A stretch of 64,000 bases of DNA from Paenibacillus harenae DSM 16969 (GCF_000422465.1 NZ_AULV01000016.1:62001-126000); one strand, 5' to 3'; numbered from the stretch's first letter, positions 1 to 11,119 are shown. A program made the numbers and translations. Notes: generated from the sequence alone by a model not told the origin.

Positions 1-504
1 CCCTCGGGCGGCATTGTTAACGCATTGCTGAAGTCTTTTTCCATCGAACCCGTCTTTTTTTTGGGGGACAACAAGTGGTTTCCGGCTACTCTGATCGTCT
101 CGGATATTTGGAAAAGCTTCGGTTACGGCACTATTGTATATTTGGCGGCAATTACCGGCATCGACCCGGGCCTTTATGAAGCGGCAACGATCGATGGCGC
201 GAATCGATGGAAGAAGGCCTGGCATATTACGCTGCCCGGCATGCGAATGGTCATCGTGCTGTTGTCGGTGCTCAGTCTCGGTCAGCTGTTGAATGCGGGA
301 TTCGATCAGGTGTTCAATCTCTACAGCCCTCAGGTGTATGAGAGCGGCGATATTCTCGATACGTTTGTGTACCGGATAGGACTTCTAGATGCACAATACG
401 GCGTAGCTACGGCGGTCGGCTTCTTTAAATCAATCGTATCTCTCGTCCTGATATCGGGCTCATATTTCCTCGCCTACCGATTTGCCAAATACAGAATATT
501 TTAG
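1..504 (+). CDS. Sugar ABC transporter permease, LplB type (5' end outside window)
   Basis: Inner-membrane permease subunit of a CUT1-type oligosaccharide importer. The frame is open from base 1, so the N-terminal part lies upstream of the window; the TTG at 25 is internal and not the start. The visible 167 residues contain the cytoplasmic EAA loop that docks the ATPase (EAATIDGANRWKKAWHITLP) and three hydrophobic segments, ending in a short basic tail. It closely resembles the two complete LplB-like permeases at 17258 and 46579. The stop overlaps the AGGAGG ribosome binding site of the next permease, so the pair is translated together. The substrate cannot be read from the permease; the two-component genes downstream suggest an inducible polysaccharide-derived oligosaccharide. 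Confidence 0.93.
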   Translation, partial: PSGGIVNALLKSFSIEPVFFLGDNKWFPATLIVSDIWKSFGYGTIVYLAAITGIDPGLYEAATIDGANRWKKAWHITLPGMRMVIVLLSVLSLGQLLNAGFDQVFNLYSPQVYESGDILDTFVYRIGLLDAQYGVATAVGFFKSIVSLVLISGSYFLAYRFAKYRIF

Positions 505-515
505 GAGGTTCCAAC

Positions 516-1442
516 ATGTCAGGTAACTCTACCAAATCGGCATCTACTGTCATGTACCGCTCGCCAGGAACCGGCAAACGTTTCGACTGGTTCGTCGTCG
601 TTAACGCTACTTTCCTGATTGTGGTTGCCGTTCTGTGCGTGCTGCCGCTCCTCCATATTATCGCCTTATCATTCAGCTCCAGCGCCGCTGCATCCGCAGG
701 CTACGTAAAGCTGTGGCCCGTGGACTTTACGCTGGCGTCGTACGATTTTACGGCAGGGAGGGAAGGCTTCTGGCGATCAATGGTGATCTCCCTGGAGCGG
801 ATCGCAATTGGTACCCCGCTGAATCTTTTGCTTACGATTCTGGTTGCCTACCCGTTGTCCAAGGAGACGCAGCATTTCCGTTTCCGACTCGTATATGCCT
901 GGATTTTCTTCGTGACGATGCTGTTCAACGGCGGCCTTATCCCTTGGTACGTGACGATTAAGCAGCTTGGATTGCTCGATTCCATCTGGGCGCTGGTATT
1001 ACCTGGTGCGGTTCCGGTGTTCAGCATCGTGCTGCTGCTTAATTTTTTCCGTGAAGTACCCAAAGAGCTGGAGGAATCCGCCATTATCGACGGAGCAGGG
1101 CAATGGACGACCCTATGGCGTATTTATGTGCCGATATCCAAGCCGGCGATCGCAACGCTTGCGCTGTTCTCGATGGTGGAGCACTGGAACAGTTGGTTCG
1201 ACGGCCTCATATTGATGGGGAATCCTGTTCATTATCCGTTGCAGAGCTATATACAAACGATCGTCATCCAGATGAACTTCGGATCGATGTCGCGTGATGA
1301 ACTGTTGAATTTGGCTCTGATCTCGGATAGAACATTAAAAGCGTCACAAATTTTTCTTGGCTCACTCCCTATTATCGCCGCTTATCCGTTCTTGCAAAAA
1401 TACTTTGTCAAGGGAATCGTGCTTGGAAGCGTAAAAGGATAG
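516..1442 (+). CDS. Sugar ABC transporter permease, YtcP/AraQ type
   Basis: Second membrane subunit of the importer begun by the truncated gene upstream, 308 residues and full length for the family. Six hydrophobic segments are visible, and the EAA loop (EESAIIDGAGQWTTLWRIYV) sits about residue 189. The C-terminus FLQKYFVKGIVLGSVKG is the characteristic tail of YtcP-type permeases and is nearly repeated in the other two YtcP-like proteins here. The start ATG follows AGGAGG by 6 bases. No ATP-binding subunit is encoded nearby; importers of this type in Bacillales commonly borrow a shared MsmX/MsmK-like ATPase encoded elsewhere. The sensor kinase gene follows after about 25-60 bases, so one transcript is likely. 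Confidence 0.95.
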   Translation: MSGNSTKSASTVMYRSPGTGKRFDWFVVVNATFLIVVAVLCVLPLLHIIALSFSSSAAASAGYVKLWPVDFTLASYDFTAGREGFWRSMVISLERIAIGTPLNLLLTILVAYPLSKETQHFRFRLVYAWIFFVTMLFNGGLIPWYVTIKQLGLLDSIWALVLPGAVPVFSIVLLLNFFREVPKELEESAIIDGAGQWTTLWRIYVPISKPAIATLALFSMVEHWNSWFDGLILMGNPVHYPLQSYIQTIVIQMNFGSMSRDELLNLALISDRTLKASQIFLGSLPIIAAYPFLQKYFVKGIVLGSVKG

Positions 1443-1465
1443 CGCAGCAAGTACCGGGGAAGGCG

Positions 1466-3244
1466 GTGTATTCTAGAGGAAAAGATCAGGGGGAAACTGT
1501 TTTGGTTAGACGTCCCGAATTCTCATTACGAAATACGATCTTCATCCGGTTGATCGTCACCTTTCTGCTGATCATGGTGCCTGTCGCGCTGCTCGGCATT
1601 TATATTTATCACTGGAGCATCCGAACCGCGAGCGAAGACATCTCGAAGACGGCCGTCTCCCAAATCTCGTTCTATCTGAACGATCTGGAGAATGAAATTG
1701 AGCGAATGAAGCTCCTTCAGTACGGCTTTGTGGAAGACACCGATTTGAACAATCTTGCTATCATTTGGGAATCGATGGGCGACATTGAACGGATGGAAAG
1801 CATCAATTCGGTTCTGGGACGTGCCATTACAATGCAGAACAGCAGTGACTATATTTTGGATGTCAACGTTCATATTCGGGCGGTCGGCAAAACCATTTCG
1901 GCCATTTACGGCGTTAGAGATTTTGACGAAAAGCGTTACGAGGCTATGCGTGTACTGTTAGGTAAGCAAACCCAATTGACGGAATGGGAGGGTCATCTTC
2001 TCCTTATAGCAGCCAAGCCTGCCGGAACGATGGAAAGAGAGCCGCTCTTCATCGTTGAAATCGGGCTTGATAATCTGAAGCTCCAGGAAGCGCTGCAGCA
2101 ATTTAATGTGTATCCGGATAGCTCTGCCGTCCTTATTACCGGCCATGCCGGATTAGTTCTCGAAAGCGGACAAGGAGTCGATCGGACAAAGGACGTGGAA
2201 GAGCTTAAGAATGATCTCTCGAAGATAGCTGACGGCAATTCCGAATCGCTTGAGCTTGAAGGCCGCTCCTATTTCGTTTCCCATGCTTACTCCAGTCAAC
2301 TGGTCATGTCCATTTACCGGTTTATCCCGGAGCAAATCGTAAGAAGGCCGCTGGACAAGTTTTATATTTGGGCTTGGCTTTTCGCGTTTGTCACGCTCAT
2401 CATCATTATGGTTTATGCCTTATCGACATACAAGTTTATCCACAAACCTCTGCTTAAGCTGGTCAAAGGATTCCGCCGTCTGGAAAGCGGTGATCTTGAG
2501 CTAGCCATCGCGCATGATTCAAACGATGAGTTTCGTTATATCTATGCTCGTTTCAATCAGATGGTGGCCAATTTGCGGACGCTTATCGATCAAGTGTACA
2601 AACAGAAAATTTTGGCGCAGCGGTCGGAATTGAAGCAGCTTCAATCGCAGATTAATCCGCACTTTCTGTATAACAGCTTTTTTATCATCAACACGATGGC
2701 CAAGATGGGAGACAATGAGCGGATCGAGCAGTTTTCGGTTCAACTAGGCGAGTACTTCCAATTTGTGACCCGTAATGCATCGGATGAGGTGACGTTGAAG
2801 CAAGAGATTCATCATGCAAGGATGTATACCGAAATTCAGAAGCTGCGGTTTTCACGACGAATTCAGGTCCGGTTCGACGATTTGCCTTCAGCGTTTGAGG
2901 AGATACTGGTTCCTCGGCTTATCGTGCAACCCATTATTGAGAACGCGTTCGAACATAGTCTCGAAAAAATGGCGCGAAACGGCTTCATTTCGGTTCAATT
3001 TGAACGCATCTTAAATTGGGCATGCATTATCGTGGAAGATAACGGGAACAGCTTGAGCAACGAGGAGCTTGAGCGAATTTCCCTTGCAATTGTACATCAG
3101 GATGACAATTCTGAAACGACAGGAATGGTGAATATCCATCGCCGGCTTGTCATCACTTTCGGCGAGGGGAGCGGCCTGCACTTATCTCGAGGGGAGCTTG
3201 GAGGAATCCGGGTAACGATCCGAGTACCGCTGAGGGAGGGTTAA
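1466..3244 (+). CDS. Sensor histidine kinase, YesM type
   Basis: Membrane sensor kinase of about 592 residues, expected to sense an extracellular sugar signal and phosphorylate the regulator encoded just downstream. Two membrane segments (about residues 27-50 and 303-325) flank a roughly 250-residue extracellular sensor region. A HAMP-like linker follows, then the His_kinase dimerisation motif SQINPHFLYNSFF with the phospho-accepting His near residue 399. A GHKL ATPase domain comes last, with an N-box (QPIIENAFEHS) and a weak G-box (EDNGNSLSNEE). The start is uncertain: the GTG at 1466 and the TTG at 1502 are both in frame. The TTG has AGGGGG eight bases upstream, so it is at least as good. 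The gene lies between the permeases and the regulator, the normal order for YesMN systems. Confidence 0.95.
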   Translation: MYSRGKDQGETVLVRRPEFSLRNTIFIRLIVTFLLIMVPVALLGIYIYHWSIRTASEDISKTAVSQISFYLNDLENEIERMKLLQYGFVEDTDLNNLAIIWESMGDIERMESINSVLGRAITMQNSSDYILDVNVHIRAVGKTISAIYGVRDFDEKRYEAMRVLLGKQTQLTEWEGHLLLIAAKPAGTMEREPLFIVEIGLDNLKLQEALQQFNVYPDSSAVLITGHAGLVLESGQGVDRTKDVEELKNDLSKIADGNSESLELEGRSYFVSHAYSSQLVMSIYRFIPEQIVRRPLDKFYIWAWLFAFVTLIIIMVYALSTYKFIHKPLLKLVKGFRRLESGDLELAIAHDSNDEFRYIYARFNQMVANLRTLIDQVYKQKILAQRSELKQLQSQINPHFLYNSFFIINTMAKMGDNERIEQFSVQLGEYFQFVTRNASDEVTLKQEIHHARMYTEIQKLRFSRRIQVRFDDLPSAFEEILVPRLIVQPIIENAFEHSLEKMARNGFISVQFERILNWACIIVEDNGNSLSNEELERISLAIVHQDDNSETTGMVNIHRRLVITFGEGSGLHLSRGELGGIRVTIRVPLREG

Positions 3245-3248
3245 CCAA

Positions 3249-4895
3249 TTGTATAAACTGCTCGTTGTGGACGACGAAGAGATTATAACGGATGGATTAG
3301 CTGAAATTCTGAGCGGTCTGGGCATACCGGGGCTGGATATTCACAAAGCTTATTCCGGGAGCGAAGCACTGGATTGGCTAAATGACAACAGAATCGACAT
3401 TGTTCTCTCAGATATACGAATGCCTGAAATCGGCGGATTAGAGCTGATGGAGATCATTCGCCGGAACTGGCCGAGATGCCGGATCATTTTCTTGACGGGC
3501 TATAATGATTTTGAATCCATTTACAAGGCGATTCAGGCATATGGCGTGCGATATTTGCTGAAGACGGAAGGCAATGCCAAAGTGATTGCAGAGGTGCGTG
3601 AAGTTTTACGGGAGCTGGACGGAGAGTTGCGGAGGGATCATCTTCTGCAGCGGGCGACGGAGCAGCGCAACACGCTGGAGACACTGGCGCATGGCGATTA
3701 TTTCCGTCATTTGCTGTTCGGTACCGAAGGAAGCATGTCGACAGCTAGAGCGGAAGACTTCCGGAAGCTGAATATTTTGCTCGATCCTCACAATCCGGTC
3801 CTGATGGTTCTAGGCAGTTTGATTCGGACAAGGTCACTGCCATCGTTTACCGAGAGGCAGGAAGCGGCGTTAGCCGTCAAGCTTCTTGGTGACGGCTATT
3901 TCAGAGAAAAAACAAGATCCGTAGGGCTGATTGACAGATATGGCGACCTGCTTTGGTTGATTCAACCGGAAGACTGTACTCCGCCGGTCGAATCGGCCCG
4001 GACGTATGAAAAAATCATGCGGTTTCTTGAAGGTACATTAGAGCATATCCAAGCCGTCTGCTGCGACTCCCTCCAATTAGAATCGTCTTTTACCGTCTGC
4101 AGGACGCTTGTCCACTGGGAAACTTTACCAGATACCTATGACAGAATCAGGCAATTGCAGTACAACCGGGCTGGTGACGGCGCAAACATGGTGATGACCG
4201 TACAAATCGAAGGGAACGATCCGGCCGGGCAGACGAACGAGCGAGTGCGCAGCGAGAAGTTCGAACAGCTTGCCGGTCATTTGGAAGGCGGGCGGAAGGA
4301 CGCTTTCATGGAACTCCTGCAAGAGCTTTTTATGCCCATCGACACCGGACGGCTGGCGGAAGGTGCCCAAGCTGCGGAGTTATATTATTCTTTGGCCTTG
4401 GTGCTTATATCCTACATTAACCGCAGACAGCTTCACGAACAAGTTCCGACAGCGGCATTGCTGCGCTTTGATGCGCATTGCTCGTGGCAGGAAGGCTTTG
4501 TTTACCTCTCCAGGACAGCAGAGCTGTTATTCACGCTTAGACGAAATGTCGAGAACAGCAGGGCTGCTGAAGCCATGGCAGCAGTCTGCCATTATATTGA
4601 AAAGCATATCTCTGAAGAGCTTTCGCTTGTTCGGTTGGCTAAGTACGTTCATTTCAACCCGTCTTATCTATCCCGCCTTTTTAAACAAGAGAAAGGTTTG
4701 AACGTATCGGAATACATTGAAGACGCAAGAATCAGGAAAGCGAAGGAGCTGTTTGCATCAGAAGATCTGAAGATCCAGGAGATCGGGACTCGGGTCGGCT
4801 ATGATTCGCCGCAATCCTTCACTCGTTTCTTCAAGAAAGCAACCGGGATGTCCCCTCAGGAGTATCGGGACTTCGCGAGGGAATCCGCTCAATGA
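3249..4895 (+). CDS. AraC-type response regulator, YesN type
   Basis: Cytoplasmic response regulator of 548 residues, the partner of the preceding kinase. The receiver domain spans about residues 1-125, with acidic pocket D8-D9, phospho-acceptor D55 in LSDIRMP and the conserved Lys in RYLLKTEG. A middle region of about 300 residues typical of YesN proteins follows. The C-terminal AraC double helix-turn-helix is about residues 440-545, with the family signature VGYDSPQSFTRFFKKATGMS. The start is TTG, placed after GGGAGGG and only four bases past the kinase stop, so translation is probably coupled. A perfect inverted repeat downstream ends the operon. The likely target is the importer operon itself. 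Confidence 0.95.
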   Translation: MYKLLVVDDEEIITDGLAEILSGLGIPGLDIHKAYSGSEALDWLNDNRIDIVLSDIRMPEIGGLELMEIIRRNWPRCRIIFLTGYNDFESIYKAIQAYGVRYLLKTEGNAKVIAEVREVLRELDGELRRDHLLQRATEQRNTLETLAHGDYFRHLLFGTEGSMSTARAEDFRKLNILLDPHNPVLMVLGSLIRTRSLPSFTERQEAALAVKLLGDGYFREKTRSVGLIDRYGDLLWLIQPEDCTPPVESARTYEKIMRFLEGTLEHIQAVCCDSLQLESSFTVCRTLVHWETLPDTYDRIRQLQYNRAGDGANMVMTVQIEGNDPAGQTNERVRSEKFEQLAGHLEGGRKDAFMELLQELFMPIDTGRLAEGAQAAELYYSLALVLISYINRRQLHEQVPTAALLRFDAHCSWQEGFVYLSRTAELLFTLRRNVENSRAAEAMAAVCHYIEKHISEELSLVRLAKYVHFNPSYLSRLFKQEKGLNVSEYIEDARIRKAKELFASEDLKIQEIGTRVGYDSPQSFTRFFKKATGMSPQEYRDFARESAQ

Positions 4896-4960
4896 CTCGC
4901 TTGTGCATTAATAGAACAGGAGGCTAGGCTGTCTCGTGTATAAAAAATGGACTCGCTAAA

Positions 4961-5000
4961 CCCAAACAGGGACGCTTCGAATGAAGAGTCCCTGTTTGGG
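4961..5000. terminator. Bidirectional terminator between response regulator and arabinofuranosidase
   Basis: A perfect 13-bp inverted repeat (CCCAAACAGGGAC at 4961-4973, its complement at 4988-5000) with a 14-base loop lies between two convergent genes. T-rich tracts are modest on both sides, so it may work in both directions. Confidence 0.75.
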
Positions 5001-5010
5001 TAACCATACC

Positions 5011-6649
<1,639 letters not shown>

Positions 6650-6666
6650 AGTTAAAGGGTGGCGCT

Positions 6667-7578
6667 ATGTTATTAACGACGGATTCGGTTTCGCTTAAAG
6701 TATATGAAGCATTAGCAAGCGAGGCGCGTTTGAAAATCATCGACTTGCTGTACCGGAAGGAGATGTCTATTAAAGAGCTCGCGGCTGAGCTTTTCCTTAG
6801 CAACGCGATCGTAAGCAGCCATGTGAACAAGCTGGAGCAGGCGGGAATCGTAGGAAGCCACATGAGGCGGGTGAACGGAGGCACCTACAAATATTGTCAT
6901 GTCAAGCAAGAGTATATGCAAATTAAGCTCTCGCCTATTTTCGAAACCGCGACGACCTGCCAAGAGATATCCGTGCCGGTCGGCCATTATACGGATTATG
7001 AGGCATGGCCCACCTGCGGCATCGCCACGACGACGAAAATGATCGGCCAGTTCGATCATCCGGCCTGCTTCATGGACCCGGAAAGGGTGAATGCCGGCAT
7101 TCTTTGGTTTGCCCGCGGTTTTGTCGAATATAAAGTGCCTAACTACTTGCGTAAGGATCATCAGTTGAAAGAAATCGAGATCTCAATGGAAATTAGCTCG
7201 GAAGCGCCTCAAGTGAATGAAAACTGGCCATCGGACATTTGTTTTTCGCTAAACCATAAGAAGCTGGGGATTTGGACGAGTCCAGGGGATTTCGGCGAAC
7301 AAAAAGGGAGATTGACTCCGGAGTGGTGGCATTCGGACGTCAATCAATATGGCGTATTGAAGGTGCTGCGCATCAACGAAAAAGGAACCTTTATCGACGG
7401 CCAGCGAATTTCAGATATAAACCTTAACGAATTGCAACTGGATACGCCCTACTGGACGTTCAGCATAAGCCCCGAGGATGCCGCTTTCGGGAGAGGAGGG
7501 TTGACGCTTTTTGGCAAAGGCTTCGGCAATTATAATCAGGATATCTTAATCCGGTACTATTATGAGCATCTCTCCTGA
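6667..7578 (+). CDS. ArsR-type winged-helix regulator with large C-terminal domain
   Basis: Transcription factor of 303 residues. Residues 1-85 form an ArsR-like winged helix (ALASEARLKIIDLLYRKEMS, then SNAIVSSHVNKLEQAGIVGS). The remaining 215 residues are far more than a standard ArsR protein has. They contain scattered Cys/His but no clear metal-binding Cys pair, and their many Trp, Gly and aromatic residues suggest a beta-sandwich that could bind a small ligand. It is divergent from the GH51 arabinofuranosidase, so a sugar-responsive repressor of that gene is the simplest reading. The start ATG follows AAAGGGTGG. A terminator hairpin follows the gene. Family call for the N-terminus is firm; ligand and target are inferred. 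Confidence 0.85.
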   Translation: MLLTTDSVSLKVYEALASEARLKIIDLLYRKEMSIKELAAELFLSNAIVSSHVNKLEQAGIVGSHMRRVNGGTYKYCHVKQEYMQIKLSPIFETATTCQEISVPVGHYTDYEAWPTCGIATTTKMIGQFDHPACFMDPERVNAGILWFARGFVEYKVPNYLRKDHQLKEIEISMEISSEAPQVNENWPSDICFSLNHKKLGIWTSPGDFGEQKGRLTPEWWHSDVNQYGVLKVLRINEKGTFIDGQRISDINLNELQLDTPYWTFSISPEDAAFGRGGLTLFGKGFGNYNQDILIRYYYEHLS

Positions 7579-7604
7579 TTCGTACTGCAATAGGACGATC
7601 ATCC

Positions 7605-7634
7605 AACGCAACCTGTCCAAGGTTGCGTTTCTCT
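7605..7634 (+). terminator. Rho-independent terminator after ArsR-type gene
   Basis: Inverted repeat AACGCAACCT (7605-7614) and AGGTTGCGTT (7620-7629) with a 5-base loop and a short T-rich tail. Confidence 0.75.
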
Positions 7635-7742
7635 GTGACGACCAATTTTGATGATGATGGTCAAAAAAGATAACGCATTCAAAATTATAGATTCCATTTC
7701 GTTTCATGGTAATATAATACATATGATTGGGAGGAACGATTC

Positions 7743-9125
7743 ATGGGTAAAGAAGGTCAGAACGAACGGCAACAGAATCTCAGTGATTCACCACGGTTAT
7801 CTCAGCAAGAGACGTATAACAATGTGACACTAAACTACTTGTCTAATGATGGTTCTATTATTCAACGCGCCAAGAAAGGCCCACAAGTTTTGAGTCCGGT
7901 TGACATGCTTCGTCTTCAGAATTCAGTTGGGAATCAGGCTGTCGGGCAGCTGCTGCACTCAACAACGGGCAGCCCTGTTACTCAGCGACAGGATAAGTCT
8001 GCTTCCTATCCAAATAACGAAGAGTACGATTATGCTAGGCATGCCCCAACAGTTGCTCAATTCGTTGCTAATAACGATTCGTCTAAAGATAACACAGGTT
8101 CTAAAGCAGTTATTCAGAGAGTCGTAACCAAAAAAAAATGGGGGAAAAAAGGTAAAAAATATCGCTGGATGAGCAGCAATACAGGCAGAGCCTACGGCAC
8201 AAAAGAAAAGGCGGAAGAGGAAGATAACAAAGCTGCCGGAACAGTCGTAAGTTCAATTACAGCCAGCACTTCTTCCTCTGATGCTGCTTCGGTTAAGACT
8301 GATAAAAGGGGAGCAAAACGAAAAGCAGATACCGAGATTGATAAAGACGACATTAAAAGTGATGACAGTGATGACGTTAAGGATGAAGTTGATAGCAAAG
8401 ATGAGGACAGCGATGAGGGTAAGGATGAAGTCGAAGTAAAGGAAAGTAAAAGAGAGAAAAAAACAAAAGTTGAAACTGAGGTTAATTCGCGGCCAAAAAG
8501 ACGAAAAGTAGTACAGGTTAAAAGTATGGATCTGCATTTCCGAAGGCCACTCTATACAAAAGAAAGTGCTCATAGAGATGCAGGCGGTAAAAAAACGACA
8601 GCCAAGTTAGGGCCTAATAGCTTAAAAGGGATGGGTACAGATGCCAATTCCAGTTTACCAAAGGCTATCGTAAGGGCGAGACAAGACTATCCTGACAGCC
8701 ATTTCAAGGCAGGACACTTATTGAATGCCGATTTTTTTGGGGATGGGAAAACCTCAGCCAATTTAACGATCCTGACCTCTTCGGCCAATACTTCAATGAC
8801 AGCATTCGATAACCCTATCAAGAATGCCGTAATGACACTCAAAAAATTGTATGAAGGGCTATCTTCTGCTCTTGTTGACATCTCTTCGATTAATTATGGG
8901 ATAGATGTATCCATTAAGGTTTCAGACGAGAAATGGGGAAAAAAATATCCTGATAATTGCATAGCAAAGAGTGTTTCATGTAGAGCGGTTTTATCTGGAA
9001 ACCATAACCTTGGTTCTTACGACCTGTCTGAGACACAGATTGACATATTTAAAGGAATGATCAAACAGATTGAAGCTTTCGTAAAACAAGCTAATGATGC
9101 CGGAGATATTGATAATACACCCTAG
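7743..9125 (+). CDS. Putative modular toxin or eCIS-type cargo with His-Me-finger-like nuclease domain
   Basis: Orphan protein of 460 residues with no signal peptide or membrane segment. Residues 51-71 (SPVDMLRLQNSVGNQAVGQL and following) match the short helical leader found at the front of many DUF4157-type and contractile-injection cargo proteins. Three spaced xxQR motifs (IIQR 39-42, VTQR 79-82, VIQR 124-127) are also common in those proteins. Residues 190-260 are a charged Asp/Glu/Lys-rich linker. The C-terminal domain contains GHLLNADFFGDGKTSANLT (about 324-342) followed by SSAN, resembling the GH...N...NL core of DNA/RNA non-specific endonucleases; the catalytic His would be H325. The gene is AT-rich with long A runs, unlike its neighbours. 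It has its own RBS (GGGAGG) and a TATAAT at 7713-7718. No immunity gene or injection apparatus is nearby. Toxicity and delivery are inferences. Confidence 0.7.
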   Translation: MGKEGQNERQQNLSDSPRLSQQETYNNVTLNYLSNDGSIIQRAKKGPQVLSPVDMLRLQNSVGNQAVGQLLHSTTGSPVTQRQDKSASYPNNEEYDYARHAPTVAQFVANNDSSKDNTGSKAVIQRVVTKKKWGKKGKKYRWMSSNTGRAYGTKEKAEEEDNKAAGTVVSSITASTSSSDAASVKTDKRGAKRKADTEIDKDDIKSDDSDDVKDEVDSKDEDSDEGKDEVEVKESKREKKTKVETEVNSRPKRRKVVQVKSMDLHFRRPLYTKESAHRDAGGKKTTAKLGPNSLKGMGTDANSSLPKAIVRARQDYPDSHFKAGHLLNADFFGDGKTSANLTILTSSANTSMTAFDNPIKNAVMTLKKLYEGLSSALVDISSINYGIDVSIKVSDEKWGKKYPDNCIAKSVSCRAVLSGNHNLGSYDLSETQIDIFKGMIKQIEAFVKQANDAGDIDNTP

Positions 9126-9482
9126 TGCATGAAATATCTATTCACTAGTAACTTAGATCCCTGAGCCGATTTCCGCGCCGTCCGGGCAGCTACCCTAACA
9201 CTGGTGCAGGGATTGATCGAAGACGAGCTTCGCCGTGCCGGGGTGGAGACTTTAACATGATAAATAGCGGTGACCAGGTATGGAAGGGGATATGGCAAAG
9301 GTACAGGACTTCGAATCTATGGATATAACCGGCATAATCATTTCATCATATTTGTATGGAAACCCCGCAATGGATACAGGATTACAAATCCGCGGATTAT
9401 AGGCGTTTCCTCTTTCCTTGCGTACGATAGGGTGGTAAGTCAATCATCCTATTGTCCAATGGAAACAGGAGGTCACTAACTA
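9126..9482. other. Intergenic region with short coding remnant and SBP operator
   Basis: No intact gene. A short open stretch at 9165-9260 (FRAVRAATLTLVQGLIEDEL and about nine more residues) reads like a real C-terminal fragment at higher GC than the toxin-like gene before it, but it lacks a start and cannot be assigned. The rest holds the AATCCGCGGATT dyad at 9387-9398 and the AGGAGG site for the next lipoprotein. Confidence 0.4.
9387..9398. promoter_or_regulatory. Shared dyad operator candidate, copy 1 (AATCCGCGGATT)
   Basis: Perfect 12-bp palindrome, 96 bases before the start codon of the first solute-binding lipoprotein. The same AATCCNNGGATT core followed by T/A-rich sequence recurs before the other two paralogous lipoprotein genes. 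Confidence 0.6.
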
Positions 9483-11054
9483 ATGACGAAAACAAGTAAC
9501 GACCGTAAAAGAAGCTGGCAGCGGGTCGCGCTCGTAGGTTCTCTTGTATTGCTGGTTATAAGTGCGGCTTGTTCGGGCGGCGCCAAACCGGCGGACCCAG
9601 GCGGGAACGCAGATTCGAAGGCGGAGAGCGGTCAATCTGCACCCGATAAGCCTTTCGAACTGAGTATCATGACCGTGCTTCACACGCCGGAACTTCCGGA
9701 GGATAAAGTTCTACGGTTAATTGAGCAAAAAACGAATACAAAGTTGAAAATTAACTGGGTGCCGAATGCCGCATATGAAGAAAAGGTGCTTTCGTCGATG
9801 GCTACCAGTACTATGCCTCAAGCCATTTATGTAGGAAACGTGGCGATATACAACAATTTCAAAAAGTCGCTGCGCGAAGGACAATTTTGGGAAATCGGTC
9901 CTTACCTGGAGGAATACCCCTATTTACGCAATCTGGATCCGGCCGTATTGAAGAACAGTTCCGTTGACGGTAAGATTTACGGAATTTATCAGGCCACGCC
10001 TTTATCCAGGCAGGGGGTTATTTACCGGAAGGATTGGGCGGACAAATTGGGTCTGAAAAGGCCGGAATCAATCGATGATCTTTACAATATGATGAAAGCG
10101 TTCACAGAGCAAGATCCCGACGGCGACAAGCAGAAGGACACCATTGGTTTGGCGGACAGAAGCGACCTCGTGTACGGCGCATTTAAAACCGTCAGTTCGT
10201 ACTTCGGTACACCGAATAACTGGGGGGAGCAAGATGGGGAGCTTCGACCGGAATTTATGTTTCCGGCTTACATGGAAACGATGAAATTTTTCAGAAAGCT
10301 GCAATCCGAAGGCTTAATTAATCACGATTTCCCGGTTACGAGCAAGCCGGATCACGAGGCTTTGTTCAAGTCCGGGAAAGCCGGCATGTTCGTCGGCTGC
10401 ATTTGCGCCGCCCCGGGGTATCAGCGGGACATGACCGCGTCGATGCCGGAAACAGTCTTGGATGTTGTAAACAGGATCAAAGGTCCGGGAGGAGAAGTTG
10501 GCGTATGGTCCGTTCCGGGGTATGGGAACATGGTCTTATTCCCGAAATCGACAGTGAAGAGCGAAGAGGAACTGAAGAAAGTATTGGCTTTTTTCGATCA
10601 ACTGATGAAACCGGAAATTTATAATTTACTGAATTACGGGATAGAGGGAGAGCATTATGAGATCGTAGACGGACAAGCGAAGGTGTTTAAAGACCCGGAG
10701 AAAGCGGCGATCAACGATCGGGAGGTTCGTCCGCTACTAAGCTTGAGAATCGGCGGTCCGGAAACAGTCGACGGGTTGGTCGGTTACGCGGATACGGAGC
10801 TGGCTCAATTGACTAACGATTCGATGGCCGACAATAACAACATTCTGATTAACGACCCAGCGGTGGCTTTCGACTCCCCGACGAGAGATCAGTCGGGTGT
10901 TCAACTCCAGCAGATTATAACGGATGCTACTTACAGATTTATGATGGGCAACCTGGACGAAGCGGGCTTTCAGGCTGCAATTGATAAATGGTTGAAAGAC
11001 GGCGGCGGCAAAGTAATTGAAGAGATCAATGAGCAATATCGGACAACAAAATAG
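9483..11054 (+). CDS. Solute-binding lipoprotein, ABC sugar importer (paralogue 1)
   Basis: Extracellular lipid-anchored binding protein of 523 residues (LplA-like, family 1 SBP). The signal peptide ends in lipobox ISAAC with lipidated Cys30, followed by a Gly/Ala/Pro-rich linker. The mature domain begins with the shared motif TVLHTPELPEDK and has a Ca-binding-like loop DPDGDKQKDTIGL near residue 215 and the family stretch LSRQGVIYRKDWADKLGL. It is clearly paralogous to the proteins at 13794 and 15625. It stands alone: its operon ends at hairpins and the convergent AraC gene, so it must share the permeases at 17258-19117 or work as a sensor component. ATG at 9483 follows AGGAGG. Confidence 0.93.
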   Translation: MTKTSNDRKRSWQRVALVGSLVLLVISAACSGGAKPADPGGNADSKAESGQSAPDKPFELSIMTVLHTPELPEDKVLRLIEQKTNTKLKINWVPNAAYEEKVLSSMATSTMPQAIYVGNVAIYNNFKKSLREGQFWEIGPYLEEYPYLRNLDPAVLKNSSVDGKIYGIYQATPLSRQGVIYRKDWADKLGLKRPESIDDLYNMMKAFTEQDPDGDKQKDTIGLADRSDLVYGAFKTVSSYFGTPNNWGEQDGELRPEFMFPAYMETMKFFRKLQSEGLINHDFPVTSKPDHEALFKSGKAGMFVGCICAAPGYQRDMTASMPETVLDVVNRIKGPGGEVGVWSVPGYGNMVLFPKSTVKSEEELKKVLAFFDQLMKPEIYNLLNYGIEGEHYEIVDGQAKVFKDPEKAAINDREVRPLLSLRIGGPETVDGLVGYADTELAQLTNDSMADNNNILINDPAVAFDSPTRDQSGVQLQQIITDATYRFMMGNLDEAGFQAAIDKWLKDGGGKVIEEINEQYRTTK

Positions 11055-11119
11055 GTGGTAAGAGAAACGCGGAAGAGAGACTCTCTTCTTTCAGCTGCGT
11101 CATTTCAACTAAAGGACAT

